Part shown: positions 1 through 5,369 of the stretch, one piece after another
Position numbering within the stretch: the first letter of the stretch is position 1
How the letters are laid out: the number at the start of each line of letters is the position of its first letter
The notes under the pieces: model-generated
The model's input: the letters and a program-made list of their open reading frames with translations, nothing else
Databases searched by the model: none
Told to the model about the DNA's origin: nothing
Origin: Methanotrichaceae archaeon
GTDB taxonomy: Archaea; Halobacteriota; Methanosarcinia; Methanotrichales; Methanotrichaceae
DNA length: 9,709 nucleotides
Assembly (NCBI GenBank): GCA_013329455.1
Contig: DUKF01000246.1
Span: forward strand, 3,342-13,050
Direction: 5' to 3'
Position numbers and translations under genes: made by a program

Positions 1-259
1 CGCCCGGATAGACCGTCGCCATGCCGAAGGTCTCCCATGCTCCTTCCAAATCCTCGACGAAAGGCGGCCCCGGCGGAATGGTCGGCTGATCTTTTGGCCC
101 CGTGATGAGCCGACCCTCCCGCAGGGCTCCGAGAAAATGGATCATGCCGGTGGCGACACCCTTCTTTGCCACGAACCGCTGGATCGACCCGATCAGATCC
201 TCGCCATCTTCCAGCCTGATCACAAAAACCCTGCCGAGCCTACCTTCCGAGTACTGCAT
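1..259 (-). CDS. PPC/DUF296 domain protein, C-terminal part outside the window
   Basis: The minus strand from ATG at 259-257 reads MQYSEGRLGRVFVIRLEDGE and stays open for 86 codons to the window edge. The pattern LGRVFVIRLEDGEDL, then KKGVATGMIHFLGALREGRLITGP, then ETFGMATVYP fits the PPC domain (plants and prokaryotes conserved, formerly DUF296, PF03479). Archaeal stand-alone PPC proteins are usually about 140 residues, so roughly 55 residues should lie to the left. PPC proteins form compact trimers; in plants the domain accompanies AT-hooks, but the function of the archaeal single-domain form is not established. The start is supported by a TATA-like box just upstream and an AGGT motif about 10 bases before the ATG. 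The gene is divergent from the first LTD gene. Family assignment is from memory of the motif and is fairly sure; function is unknown. Confidence 0.8.
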   Translation of the reverse strand, partial: MQYSEGRLGRVFVIRLEDGEDLIGSIQRFVAKKGVATGMIHFLGALREGRLITGPKDQPTIPPGPPFVEDLEGAWETFGMATVYPG

Positions 260-283
260 GTAACTACCTATGAGAGAACGATC

Positions 284-292
284 ATAATAAAA
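284..292 (-). promoter_or_regulatory. TATA-like box of the PPC gene
   Basis: On the minus strand this reads TTTTATTAT, about 25-33 bases ahead of the ATG at 259. With the usual archaeal spacing of about 26 bases, transcription would begin within a few bases of the start codon, giving a nearly leaderless mRNA. Inferred from composition and spacing only. Confidence 0.45.
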
Positions 293-349
293 TGTTGATT
301 AGGGCCGAAACGGGCATGATAGCCCGAGATCGACCGACACCGTCAATCG

Positions 350-368
350 ATCGACACTGTTATCTACT
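350..368 (+). promoter_or_regulatory. Promoter box of LTD gene 1 (diverged copy of the shared box)
   Basis: ATCGACACTGTTATCTACT matches 15 of 19 positions of the box that precedes LTD genes 2 and 3 (ATCGATACGGTTATTTATT). The TTATCTACT part is a plausible, weakened TATA box. Just upstream, GACCGACACCGT (332-343) is a near-copy of GATCGACACTGT (349-360), 10 of 12 matches, so the region looks locally duplicated and could hold a repeated operator half-site. Confidence 0.5.
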
Positions 369-376
369 TGGAAGCT

Positions 377-421
377 ATTTTCAGCCGGTATGCCCCGGAC
401 TTATCCGGGACTGTTGAAAAT
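377..421 (+). promoter_or_regulatory. Leader inverted repeats of LTD gene 1
   Basis: Outer arms ATTTTCA (377-383) and TGAAAAT (415-421) are perfect complements. They enclose an inner hairpin CCCGGA (394-399), loop CTTA, TCCGGG (404-409). The structure lies between the promoter box and the start region, ending three bases before the ATG at 424, so an mRNA from the upstream box would carry it in its leader. Comparable inverted repeats stand in the same place before LTD genes 2 and 3. Confidence 0.5.
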
Positions 422-423
422 CG

Positions 424-918
424 ATGTGGGGGTTTTCTACGAACCGAATTTCGTCAGCACTGTTGATATCTCTGTTTGGCGTCATCGCCTTGACCGCGAT
501 CGGCGCAGGCGCCATAGTGATAAACGAGGTGGAGCTTAATCCGCCCGGAAACGCCACCAAATGGGTCGAGCTTTACAACGACGGCGAAGAGGACGTCAAT
601 GTCGGCGGTTGGGCCGTAACCATCGTCAATCCACCCTGGAAGGGGCCGATAACGATCCCAGAGGGGACGGTAATTCCGGCAAAGGGCTACTACCTCGCCG
701 AGGGCGCTCTTCAGTGGGGCCAGGACTACAACGGCACAGTGATCCTGGAAGATGCTGCAGGCATCAAGGTCGACGAGACCCATTTCATGAACGATGACAG
801 CGACAGCGACTTCACCTACGGTCGCTACCCCAACGGTCTGGACACCGACCAGAAATCCGACTGGAAGCTCATGAAGGGCACTCCCAAGGCCGAAAACGCC
901 CTCAGCCCGAGGGCTTGA
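424..918 (+). CDS. Secreted lamin-tail-domain (LTD) protein, copy 1
   Basis: This 164-residue protein has a hydrophobic segment at about residues 13-33 (LLISLFGVIALTAIGAGAIV), which fits a signal peptide or N-terminal anchor. One lamin tail domain (PF00932) follows: INEVELNPPG at 33-42, WVELYNDGEEDVNVGGW at 47-63, IPEGTVIPAKGYY around 78-90, GTVILEDAAG at 104-113, and the closing YPNGLDTDQKSDW at 135-147. LTDs are Ig-like beta sandwiches found in lamins and in many secreted prokaryotic proteins, where they probably serve in binding or surface display; no catalytic role is implied. Two related copies follow at 1180 and 4165. The start is odd: ATG 424 has no ribosome binding site, and the GTGGGGG that precedes the start in the other copies lies inside this reading frame at 426-432. 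The codon aligning with the ATG of copy 3 is ACG (439). Family call sure; exact start uncertain. Confidence 0.85.
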   Translation: MWGFSTNRISSALLISLFGVIALTAIGAGAIVINEVELNPPGNATKWVELYNDGEEDVNVGGWAVTIVNPPWKGPITIPEGTVIPAKGYYLAEGALQWGQDYNGTVILEDAAGIKVDETHFMNDDSDSDFTYGRYPNGLDTDQKSDWKLMKGTPKAENALSPRA

Positions 919-952
919 TTAAGAAAACATTGACATAAGATAATTGAGATTC

Positions 953-1012
953 GGCGGATGAACCTGGATCGTTCGCATAGAGAGCGATCTTCCAGTCCGA
1001 TCCGCCATTTTT
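953..1012 (+). terminator. Long imperfect hairpin followed by a T run, after LTD gene 1
   Basis: GGCGGAT (953-959) pairs perfectly with ATCCGCC (1000-1006). Inside, CTG+GATCG can pair with CGATC+CAG across a three-base bulge. TTTTT follows at 1008-1012 and TTTT at 1017-1020. The element lies between the end of copy 1 and the promoter of copy 2, so it may end transcription of copy 1. Archaeal termination depends mainly on T runs, so the hairpin may be incidental. Confidence 0.45.
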
Positions 1013-1080
1013 CGTCTTTTGGGATCTGGTTTTATCGAAGAATCCGCAAAATTCTTTGGTTGACCTCAACCGTCGTTCTG

Positions 1081-1099
1081 ATCGATACGGTTATTTATT
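1081..1099 (+). promoter_or_regulatory. Promoter box of LTD gene 2
   Basis: ATCGATACGGTTATTTATT contains a good archaeal TATA element (TTATTTATT) and is identical over 19 bases to 4069-4087 upstream of LTD gene 3. It lies 81 bases before the ATG, which predicts a leader of roughly 50 bases. GACCTC (1062-1067) and GAGGTC (1102-1107) flank it as an inverted repeat, a possible operator. Confidence 0.65.
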
Positions 1100-1113
1100 T
1101 GGAGGTCGCTTCA

Positions 1114-1149
1114 ACAGACAGCCTCCGGCAGGCTACTGTCGGCCGGAGG
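1114..1149 (+). promoter_or_regulatory. Leader of LTD gene 2 with two mutually exclusive hairpins
   Basis: Hairpin A: AGCCT (1120-1124) pairs with AGGCT (1130-1134), extendable by ACAG (1114-1117) with CTGT (1136-1139). Hairpin B: CCTCCGGC (1122-1129) pairs perfectly with GCCGGAGG (1142-1149). Both use bases 1122-1129, so they cannot coexist. The region lies between the promoter box and the ribosome binding site. Pairing is visible in the sequence; any switching role is inference. Confidence 0.45.
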
Positions 1150-1161
1150 AAATCTCGAATT

Positions 1162-1171
1162 GAGGTGGGGG
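1162..1171 (+). promoter_or_regulatory. Ribosome binding site of LTD gene 2
   Basis: GAGGTGGGGG contains GAGGTG, a good match to the archaeal 16S 3' end, and stops eight bases before the ATG at 1180. This fixes that ATG as the start rather than the in-frame ATG at 958 far upstream. Confidence 0.7.
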
Positions 1172-1179
1172 ATTTTGTC

Positions 1180-1653
1180 ATGTATCAAATTTCGTGGAGA
1201 CTGTTGATATCCTTGTTTGGCGTCTTGGCGATATCTGGTGCGGGTCTCGGCGCGATCGTGATCAACGAAGTGGAGCTCAACCCGCCCGGCGACGCCAACG
1301 ATTGGGTGGAGCTTTACAACAACGGCATGGAAGAGGTCGATATCAGCGGATGGAGAGTCTGGATCGTCGACTCTGATCCCACCTGGACCGGATCGATACG
1401 AATATTTTCTGGGACTGCAGTCCAGCCCGGAGGATTTTACGTAACTGAAGGTGACCCCAACTGGCTCCACGATACAGGAATGGGGACGGTTATCTTGAAG
1501 ATGAGAGACGGTACTGAAGTCGACAAGACTCACCTTTTAAGCGACCAGAGTGACAACTTCTTCACCTATTCCCGCCATCCCGATGGTGTCGACACCGACC
1601 AGAGGGCTGACTGGGTCTTCGGGAAGTGCACCAAAAACGCCAATAATTCTTAA
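1180..1653 (+). CDS. Secreted lamin-tail-domain (LTD) protein, copy 2
   Basis: The 157-residue product has a short N-terminus (MYQISWR), a hydrophobic signal segment at about 8-28 (LLISLFGVLAISGAGLGAIV) and one LTD: INEVELNPPG at 28-37, WVELYNNG at 42-49, DISGW at 54-58, GGFYVTEGDPNW at 84-95, GTVILKMRDG at 102-111 and the closing HPDGVDTDQRADW at 133-145. The reading frame is open back to 958. The ATG at 1180 was chosen because a clear ribosome binding site precedes it, the signal peptide then begins at the N-terminus, and the promoter and leader would otherwise fall inside the gene. DNA around the signal peptide is close to copy 1 (shared CTGTTGATATC and TTGTTTGGCGTC-like stretches), pointing to tandem duplication. 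The tail after the LTD is changed: KCTKNANNS replaces the STPGAENS-type ending of the others, suggesting some 3' decay. Role beyond secretion and binding is unknown. Confidence 0.85.
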   Translation: MYQISWRLLISLFGVLAISGAGLGAIVINEVELNPPGDANDWVELYNNGMEEVDISGWRVWIVDSDPTWTGSIRIFSGTAVQPGGFYVTEGDPNWLHDTGMGTVILKMRDGTEVDKTHLLSDQSDNFFTYSRHPDGVDTDQRADWVFGKCTKNANNS

Positions 1654-1697
1654 CCTGACGATCGATGGAGACGAAATAGAACGTATCCTTCTTAACT

Positions 1698-1733
1698 ACG
1701 GGATCAATCACGACCGATCGGTCATCCCGTTTT
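1698..1733 (+). terminator. Two-part hairpin with T run after LTD gene 2
   Basis: ACGGGAT (1698-1704) pairs perfectly with ATCCCGT (1724-1730). Inside, GACC (1712-1715), loop GATC, GGTC (1720-1723) abuts the outer stem on its 3' side. TTTT follows at 1730-1733. It sits between LTD gene 2 and the next gene, so it is a likely terminator. It could instead act in the leader of the downstream gene, which starts 20 bases later. Confidence 0.5.
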
Positions 1734-1753
1734 CAAGCAACCGGACCAGAACC

Positions 1754-2617
1754 ATGAACTCACCGAATCAGACGCCTGTCGACCGACCTTCCCGCGGGAT
1801 CGAGATCGAAATCTCAAAGGACCTGACCCTCCTCGCTGGCAAAAACGGCTATCAGGGGTATCCCACCTCAAAAATCCAGAAAGGGCTCGTCATCTCCATG
1901 AAGGGAGAAAATCTGTGTGAGGAAGGAGTGGGTTTCGGAGTTCCCGTCCTCAAGTTTGGGGACGAGGCTGCATTTCCCGGAAGGTCCAGGTCGAAGATCT
2001 GGAAGGAGGGCGACCATACGGTGGTGGAGATCGACTACGACATCAACCTGGTGAGCAGGCTCGCGATTGGAAACAGATTGATCGATGGGGATCGGCCTTG
2101 CCGGGCCAAGGGCCGGATCGACCGTCTCCACAGAGATCATCCACCCCTGAGGCGGACCATCGACCTCGTCTCCGTCCTTTTCAGGCGGGCCCTCTCGATG
2201 GAGACGAGGCTCGTGGAGGCGGATTCGTATGGCAGAGCGAAGGTGGTCCACGCCATATCCCAAAACGGCAAGATCGACGTCCAAGTGAGATACATGCCGA
2301 AGGCGGAAGGCTGCACCGAGATGGCGATCATGAACGAGCAGGGGGCAAGCAGCTTTGACCGCTTCTGTAACTCCGAAGGGATGGACCTTTCGAGCGAAGA
2401 GATCGGCTCCTGGAAGAGAACTTCAGCGGAGTGGGCGGGGTTCATTGACGCCGAGCACGATCTGTTCTTCAAGCTCTGGAAGACTGAGGGCGCAGAGCTA
2501 TTTTATGGACGGGAGACAAGGCCCGGCCGCCTCGCTTGGGCTGGCTTTGCCCACGTGATCTCCATGACTGATAGAAGAGATTTCGAGTACAAAATCGATC
2601 TTGGTGCACCACCATGA
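1754..2617 (+). CDS. Unrecognised 287-residue protein coupled to a radical SAM gene
   Basis: I do not recognise this family. The product is soluble, with no signal peptide or membrane segment. The N-terminal part (about 15-100) alternates short beta-like stretches: IEIEISKDLTLLAG, KGLVISMKGENL, GVGFGVPVLKFG, HTVVEIDYDINLV. A basic middle follows (110-147, rich in Arg, with HRDHPPLRRTIDL). A C-terminal beta-rich part ends with LAWAGFAHVISM and FEYKIDLG. Its last bases overlap the next gene as ATGA (2614-2617), so translation is coupled and the two products probably act together, for example as a partner or substrate-handling protein for the radical SAM enzyme; that is inference. The start at 1754 is the first ATG after the preceding hairpin, but it has no clear ribosome binding site. 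The frame stays open upstream, where it overlaps LTD gene 2. The Arg-rich middle could also hint at a local frame problem; this was not resolved. Confidence 0.7.
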   Translation: MNSPNQTPVDRPSRGIEIEISKDLTLLAGKNGYQGYPTSKIQKGLVISMKGENLCEEGVGFGVPVLKFGDEAAFPGRSRSKIWKEGDHTVVEIDYDINLVSRLAIGNRLIDGDRPCRAKGRIDRLHRDHPPLRRTIDLVSVLFRRALSMETRLVEADSYGRAKVVHAISQNGKIDVQVRYMPKAEGCTEMAIMNEQGASSFDRFCNSEGMDLSSEEIGSWKRTSAEWAGFIDAEHDLFFKLWKTEGAELFYGRETRPGRLAWAGFAHVISMTDRRDFEYKIDLGAPP

Positions 2618-4011
2618 CCTTCACCCTTCTGATTTATCCCTACTTCAAGCCCAGCCACAAGAACTCGAGCTTCCTTTTTCCCCCTCTGGGCCTCGGTTAC
2701 ATCGCCTCCAGCCTTCGGGAGGCCGGCCACGAGGTGGATATCCTGGACTGCACCTTTCTCGAAAAGGATGTGGCTCATAGCAGGGCCATCGCCTCGGGGG
2801 CCGATGTGGTGGGGATCTACTCCATGGCGTCGATGCGAGACGAAGCCCTGAGATTTGCAGGGTTGCTTGCTAGTCGATCCGAGCTATTGATGGCAGGTGG
2901 ACCGCAGCCCTCATCTGATCCCGTGCCGTTTCTCGACGATTTCGACCTGGCTGTGATCGGCGAGGGCGAGGAGACGATTCTGGAGGTTCTCCAGCACCTG
3001 GAGGATGGATCCGACCTAGGTTCGATAAAGGGGATCGCCTATCGTCGGGGAAGGACGGGGGTATCGGCTCTCAGTTCTCGAAGGGGAAAGAGGACCCTCA
3101 AAGATGCCGGAGGCGAAGAGGTCGTCGCGACAGAGCCGCGACCCCAGCATGAAGACCTGGATCAGATGGCCTTTCCCGCAAGAGACCTATTTCCTAACGA
3201 GGACTACATCCACTACTGGAAAAGGCATTTTGGCAAGGCCTCTACTGCATTGATCACCACCAGAGGCTGTCCCTTCAGTTGCGAGTTTTGCAGCCGTTCG
3301 GTCTTCGGGATATCTTATCGAGAGCGTTCTACCGAAAACGTCCTCGACGAGGTGGAGGAAGCCCTCGACCTCGGTTACGACCACATCCACTTCGCCGACG
3401 ACGTCTTCACCCTCAACAAAGATCGTGTCCTCGATATCTGCCAAAAGATCCAGGACAGGGGCTCGTCATTCGGCTGGGAGTGCCTCGGCCGTGTCGACTC
3501 CATCGATCCGACCGTCGCCCTGGCCATGAAAGAGGCCGGATGCGAGAGGGTCCTTTTCGGGATCGAGTCGGGGTCCGATTATGTCCTCGGGCTGATGAAA
3601 AAGAAGATCAAGGTAGAGGAGGCTGAGAGGGCCGTCTTGGCGGCTCGCGATGCCGGCCTCAAGACTGGAGCCTTCTTCATCCTCTGTTATCCCGGCGAGA
3701 CCGACGATACGGTCCTCGAGACTCTGAGGTTTGCAACCCGCCTGCCCCTCGACTACCTTTCCTTCACCATGCCTCACCCTCTTCCCGGAACTTCTCTTTA
3801 CGAGAGGGTGAAGGAGAAAATGGCTTCTGATGCTGGCTCGTCGGACGAGGTAATGGTATTCGATGCCGAATTTTCCAAACGAAAAATGAAGTTTGCCGTC
3901 CTCAAGGGCGAGGTCCAGTTCGAGATCCGAAAACGTCTGGGCCGAGGTGCGCCACAGGTTCTGGGACCATTTGAGGCTTTGACCGACGAGATCTTCAGGC
4001 GTATGAAGTAG
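2614..4011 (+). CDS. B12-binding-domain radical SAM protein
   Basis: This 465-residue enzyme has the two-domain layout of class B cobalamin-dependent radical SAM proteins. The N-terminal Rossmann-like cobalamin-binding domain spans about 1-145: PPLGLGYIASSLREAGHEVDILD at 23-45, ADVVGIYSM at 63-71, LLMAGGPQPSSDP at 91-103, DLAVIGEGEETI at 111-122. The radical SAM barrel spans about 210-400. The [4Fe-4S] ligands are C219, C223 and C226 in TRGCPFSCEFCSRS (CX3CX2C), with FADDVF at 260-265, VLFGIESG at 313-320 and GAFFILCYPGE at 352-361. The DXHXXG cobalamin motif is absent, as is usual for this class. Members carry out radical methylations, ring closures or oxidations; the substrate cannot be read from the sequence. 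ATG 2614 overlaps the stop of the preceding gene and has GGTG at 2603-2606. Length and motifs look intact. Confidence 0.9.
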   Translation: MTFTLLIYPYFKPSHKNSSFLFPPLGLGYIASSLREAGHEVDILDCTFLEKDVAHSRAIASGADVVGIYSMASMRDEALRFAGLLASRSELLMAGGPQPSSDPVPFLDDFDLAVIGEGEETILEVLQHLEDGSDLGSIKGIAYRRGRTGVSALSSRRGKRTLKDAGGEEVVATEPRPQHEDLDQMAFPARDLFPNEDYIHYWKRHFGKASTALITTRGCPFSCEFCSRSVFGISYRERSTENVLDEVEEALDLGYDHIHFADDVFTLNKDRVLDICQKIQDRGSSFGWECLGRVDSIDPTVALAMKEAGCERVLFGIESGSDYVLGLMKKKIKVEEAERAVLAARDAGLKTGAFFILCYPGETDDTVLETLRFATRLPLDYLSFTMPHPLPGTSLYERVKEKMASDAGSSDEVMVFDAEFSKRKMKFAVLKGEVQFEIRKRLGRGAPQVLGPFEALTDEIFRRMK

Positions 4012-4068
4012 CAAGGCTCGGAATTTGCGAGGGATTTGAGGGACAAGGCAGATGCCGCCCTTCGCCCC

Positions 4069-4087
4069 ATCGATACGGTTATTTATT
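4069..4087 (+). promoter_or_regulatory. Promoter box of LTD gene 3
   Basis: ATCGATACGGTTATTTATT is identical over 19 bases to 1081-1099 and lies 78 bases before the ATG at 4165, against 81 in gene 2. It includes a TATA element. Identity over a noncoding box about 3 kb away implies either recent duplication or selection for shared regulation. Confidence 0.65.
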
Positions 4088-4101
4088 CGAACCTCGTTTT
4101 T

Positions 4102-4138
4102 ATCCCACGGGCCGGGATGGACAAGTCCTGGGGCCCGG
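4102..4138 (+). promoter_or_regulatory. Leader of LTD gene 3 with alternative hairpins
   Basis: ATCCC (4102-4106) can pair with GGGAT (4114-4118). Alternatively CGGGCC (4108-4113) can pair with GGCCCG (4132-4137), or CCGGG (4112-4116) with CCCGG (4134-4138), with a small GGA-CAAG-TCC hairpin inside. The arms overlap, so the folds compete. Position relative to promoter box and ribosome binding site matches LTD gene 2. Confidence 0.45.
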
Positions 4139-4151
4139 ATCTGAAGTTCAT

Positions 4152-4158
4152 GTGGGGG
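4152..4158 (+). promoter_or_regulatory. GTGGGGG ribosome-binding-like motif of LTD gene 3
   Basis: GTGGGGG ends six bases before ATG 4165. The same motif precedes the start of copy 2. It is embedded in ATGTGGGGG, so an in-frame ATG at 4150 is an alternative start adding MWGLI. Copy 1 has the same ATGTGGGGG at 424. Confidence 0.5.
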
Positions 4159-4164
4159 TTAATC

Positions 4165-4677
4165 ATGAAACTGATCTTGAAATTGCTGCTATCGTCTTTG
4201 ATGCTTCTTGCTGGCATAATGGCCGTCTCGGGATTGGGCCCGGGATCGGTCGTCATCAACGAGGTCGAGCTGAACCCGTCGGGAGAAGTGAGCGAGTGGG
4301 TGGAGCTTTACAACTCTGGGGAAGACTCTGTTAACATCGGGCGCTGGAGCGTATCGATCGAGGACACCCTGCCCTCCTCGGGCAAATGGATTGGCGTGAT
4401 CCCGATAATACCAAGGGGTGCTTCCATCCAGGCAGGCGGGTTCTACGTAGTCGAGGGCGACAACCGGTGGGTTCACGGAAACAACGGGACGATCGTTCTC
4501 AGGACCGACTCCTGGGCAGAGGTGGACAAAACGCATCCCCTGAGCGACGAGGAGGGCAACGACTTCTCCTGGTCCCGCTACCCTAACGGCCTGGACACTG
4601 ACCAGAGAGCTGACTGGGTCTTCATCAAGTCAACTCCGGGCGCAGAAAATTCCCTCGAGCTCGTCTCTGAACCCTGA
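4165..4677 (+). CDS. Secreted lamin-tail-domain (LTD) protein, copy 3
   Basis: The 170-residue product begins with a classic signal peptide, MKLILKLLLSSLMLLAGIMA up to about residue 25. One LTD follows: VVINEVELNPSG at 29-40, WVELYNSGEDSVNIGRW at 45-61, GGFYVVEGDNRW at 91-102, GTIVLRTDSWAEVDKTHPLSD around 108-128 and YPNGLDTDQRADWVF at 139-153, ending STPGAENS. It keeps the complete closing motif and is the least altered of the three copies. ATG 4165 was chosen because GTGGGGG lies just upstream and the signal peptide then starts with a basic N-terminus. ATG 4150 in the same frame would add five residues and cannot be excluded. It has its own promoter box and leader hairpins, so it is probably transcribed separately from the radical SAM gene that ends 153 bases before it. 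The role is likely extracellular binding or attachment; the partner is unknown. Confidence 0.87.
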   Translation: MKLILKLLLSSLMLLAGIMAVSGLGPGSVVINEVELNPSGEVSEWVELYNSGEDSVNIGRWSVSIEDTLPSSGKWIGVIPIIPRGASIQAGGFYVVEGDNRWVHGNNGTIVLRTDSWAEVDKTHPLSDEEGNDFSWSRYPNGLDTDQRADWVFIKSTPGAENSLELVSEP

Positions 4678-4701
4678 GGGGCTTATGGCCCCCTCGTCAG
4701 G
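4673..4701 (+). terminator. Hairpin overlapping the stop codon of LTD gene 3
   Basis: CCTGA (4673-4677, containing the stop) pairs with TCAGG (4697-4701). GGGGC (4678-4682), loop TTATG, pairs with GCCCC (4688-4692), with a four-base bulge on the 3' side. No T run follows, so it may protect the mRNA 3' end rather than terminate. The rest of the 215-base gap to the next gene shows only a weak hairpin (CACCT 4808-4812, AGGTG 4817-4821) and the next promoter. Confidence 0.4.
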
Positions 4702-4849
4702 CCCGGTCAGCCTGGCTGGTCACGCAACCCCTGGATTATCTGCCGCTATTTCAGGAAGCTATCAAGCATGCCGGGACGAGAGAGGGTCGCGATTTGATGT
4801 TCAACCACACCTTCAAAGGTGGGGCATGTCAAAAGTCCCTTCGCATTCA

Positions 4850-4857
4850 TTTATATG
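4850..4857 (+). promoter_or_regulatory. TATA box of the 127-residue protein gene
   Basis: TTTATATG is a good archaeal TATA element 36 bases before the next ATG. Expected transcription start is near 4879, which would leave a leader of about 14 bases. Confidence 0.6.
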
Positions 4858-4879
4858 AGAGGATACCGTAAATAGGTCC

Positions 4880-4886
4880 GAGGTGG
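4880..4886 (+). promoter_or_regulatory. Ribosome binding site of the 127-residue protein gene
   Basis: GAGGTGG is complementary to the archaeal 16S 3' end and is spaced six bases from ATG 4893, which settles that start. Confidence 0.65.
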
Positions 4887-4892
4887 AAATTC

Positions 4893-5276
4893 ATGGTATC
4901 TCTGAACGTGAATGCGGAAGCTAAGGCCAAGGTGCAGGGAAGCGAAGATGCTGAGAGGTATCCCATCGTGGCTGAGGTGAAGGGACCCGGAAAGGATGGG
5001 GGTCTCAAAGTCGAGGTGGGGATCGAGTCGCCGATATCGGCCAAGGTGAGCGGCGATTCTCAGAGCCCAGTGGCCGTCAACGTTCCCGAACTTCAGCAGA
5101 TAGCCAGCTCTCTAGCCAAGATGGCGGAGGGCGTCAGGGTCGAAGTCGCCGGCAAGGAGGATAGCCCCTTGAAGGTCGCCCTCGGCCGGATCCCTGTGGA
5201 CCTGACCATCTCTGTCAGCTCCCCCAAAGACGAGTCGGTGCTGACGGTCAGCATAAAGGGCTCGATAGGGGATTGA
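4893..5276 (+). CDS. Small beta-rich protein of unknown family
   Basis: I do not recognise this 127-residue protein. It has no signal peptide, membrane segment or cysteine. The sequence alternates hydrophobic and charged residues in short strands rich in Val, Lys and Glu: VSLNVNAEAKAKVQG at 2-16, LKVEVGIESPISAKV at 38-52, PVAVNV, VRVEVAGKEDSPLKVALG, VDLTISVSS, VLTVSIKGSIGD at the end. A single amphipathic helix-like stretch, PELQQIASSLAKMAEG, sits at 65-80. This suggests a beta sandwich or a self-associating beta protein. The gene has a strong TATA box and a near-ideal ribosome binding site with a very short leader, so it may be well expressed on its own. Neighbours give no hint of function. 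Coding status is supported by promoter, ribosome binding site and even composition. Confidence 0.75.
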   Translation: MVSLNVNAEAKAKVQGSEDAERYPIVAEVKGPGKDGGLKVEVGIESPISAKVSGDSQSPVAVNVPELQQIASSLAKMAEGVRVEVAGKEDSPLKVALGRIPVDLTISVSSPKDESVLTVSIKGSIGD

Positions 5277-5305
5277 TTATCAAAATAATTCCGTCAACCA
5301 ACACC

Positions 5306-5348
5306 GATCCCGAGCCGTTCAGATTTCCAGTCTTCCGGCATCGGGATC
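5306..5348 (+). promoter_or_regulatory. Strong inverted repeat between the small beta protein and the exporter gene
   Basis: GATCCCGAGCCG (5306-5317) pairs with CGGC-A-TCGGGATC (5336-5348), giving 12 base pairs interrupted by one bulged A, around an 18-base loop. It sits 29 bases after the stop of the upstream gene and 21 bases before the GTG of the next. No T run follows, so it could be an operator, a leader hairpin or an mRNA 3' end structure. Confidence 0.5.
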
Positions 5349-5369
5349 AGAGGTTCAGGTTGAAGCGGA

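Noticed and set aside
958..1179. N-terminal 74-residue extension of LTD copy 2 from ATG 958
   Set aside because: It would bury the shared promoter box, leader hairpins and ribosome binding site inside the gene and place the signal peptide internally. The extension is not family-like.
1111..1533. 140-residue minus-strand frame opposite LTD copy 2 (similar frames oppose copies 1 and 3)
   Set aside because: The similarity among the three antisense frames follows from similarity of the LTD genes themselves; none has a start signal or domain.
1550..1753. Longer start for the 287-residue protein at ATG 1550
   Set aside because: It overlaps LTD copy 2 in another frame for about 100 bases and crosses the hairpin with T run at 1698-1733. 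The extra residues are low-complexity Ser/Pro/Thr.
3466..4014. 182-residue minus-strand frame opposite the radical SAM gene
   Set aside because: Lies wholly opposite a well-supported gene, has no recognisable domain, promoter or ribosome binding site; it is a shadow of high-GC codon use.
350..4138. Repeated boxes as a CRISPR array or insertion-sequence ends
   Set aside because: Only three dispersed copies, no regular spacers, no cas genes, no transposase and no target-site duplications.
4804..4824. Short hairpin CACCT-TCAA-AGGTG as a regulatory RNA
   Set aside because: Five base pairs is within chance for this composition and it lies upstream of the predicted transcription start.
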